Below are positions 13,398 through 13,498 of a stretch of 13,498 nucleotides of DNA, one piece after another. Source of the DNA: Methylocystaceae bacterium (GTDB taxonomy: Bacteria > Pseudomonadota > Alphaproteobacteria > Rhizobiales > Beijerinckiaceae); NCBI GenBank assembly GCA_003105285.1, contig PQAN01000315.1, forward strand, positions 1 through 13,498, written 5' to 3'. The position numbers were made by a program, and so were the translations under genes. Under the pieces are notes generated by a model. It searched no databases. It saw only the letters and a program-made list of their open reading frames with translations, and was not told the origin of the DNA. The first letter of the stretch is position 1; each line of letters starts with the position of its first letter.

Positions 13398-13427
13398 CTT
13401 ATAGGCGGAAACGCAGAGGGATGGCAA
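13398..13427 (-). promoter_or_regulatory. Candidate sigma-70-type promoter of rpmI-rplT
   Basis: On the minus strand TTGCCA (13427-13422) and TATAAG (13403-13398) are 18 bases apart; each matches the sigma-70 consensus at five of six bases. The transcript would begin near 13391, giving a leader of about 115 bases that starts at the hairpin. Confidence 0.62.
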
Positions 13428-13498
13428 GCCGCGCACGCAGAAAAACAAGCCGCGCGCGCAGAAAAAGCGGAATGCGTTCAGTCGTCGCGGGCGTCGTG

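Noticed and set aside
13472..13498. Possible gene ends at the right edge: plus-strand ATG start (M-R-S-V-V-A-G-V-V) or minus-strand C-terminus ending R-D-D-stop
   Set aside because: Only 20-27 bases are visible, and neither reading has support such as a ribosome binding site or a recognisable motif.

Overview
The window is about 13.5 kb of GC-rich DNA with a dense bacterial gene layout. Three things point to an alphaproteobacterium of the Hyphomicrobiales (Rhizobiales): the S2 protein with a long C-terminal helical extension, small proteins that resemble ones common in that order, and palindromic intergenic repeats of the type frequent there. A methanotroph-like genus such as Methylosinus or Methylocystis would fit, but that is a guess. 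Almost everything is chromosomal housekeeping. I see no CRISPR array, integrase, transposase, toxin-antitoxin pair, tRNA or rRNA.

Layout. Positions 1-1275, minus strand: the phosphohistidine phosphatase gene sixA, then a secreted or anchored conserved hypothetical protein that runs off the left edge. Positions 1276-1512: a divergent promoter region. Positions 1513-3568, plus strand: rpsB (S2) and tsf (EF-Ts). Positions 3569-4080: a gene-free block packed with palindromic repeats. Positions 4081-6089, minus: rfbB and rfbD, two of the four dTDP-L-rhamnose genes. Positions 6332-7319, minus: a 74-residue two-helix membrane protein and a glutathione S-transferase. Positions 7426-8627, minus: three very small conserved hypothetical proteins and a cold-shock protein. 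Positions 8628-9054: a gene-poor gap. Positions 9055-10461, plus: an ArsB/NhaD-type anion transporter. Positions 10643-11017, plus: a PRC-barrel protein. Positions 11053-12495, minus: dihydrolipoyl dehydrogenase. Positions 12660-13277, minus: rpmI-rplT (L35-L20), with a classic terminator after rplT and a strong promoter plus terminator-like hairpin in the leader.

How the genes relate. Two translation operons (rpsB-tsf and rpmI-rplT) have similar sigma-70-like promoters, TTGCCG or TTGCCA with TATAAG. Neither has its common downstream partners here: pyrH/frr do not follow tsf, and pheS/pheT do not follow rplT. rfbB and rfbD supply the dehydratase and final reductase steps of dTDP-rhamnose synthesis for cell-surface polysaccharide; rfbA and rfbC must lie elsewhere. 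The csp/small-protein group and the PRC-barrel gene look like stress-response accessory genes.

I did not find a convincing undescribed defence or mobile system. The items most worth a second look are the repeat block after tsf, the rpmI leader hairpin, the small-protein cluster next to csp, the unidentified secreted protein at the left edge, and the possible general-stress promoter before the PRC-barrel gene.
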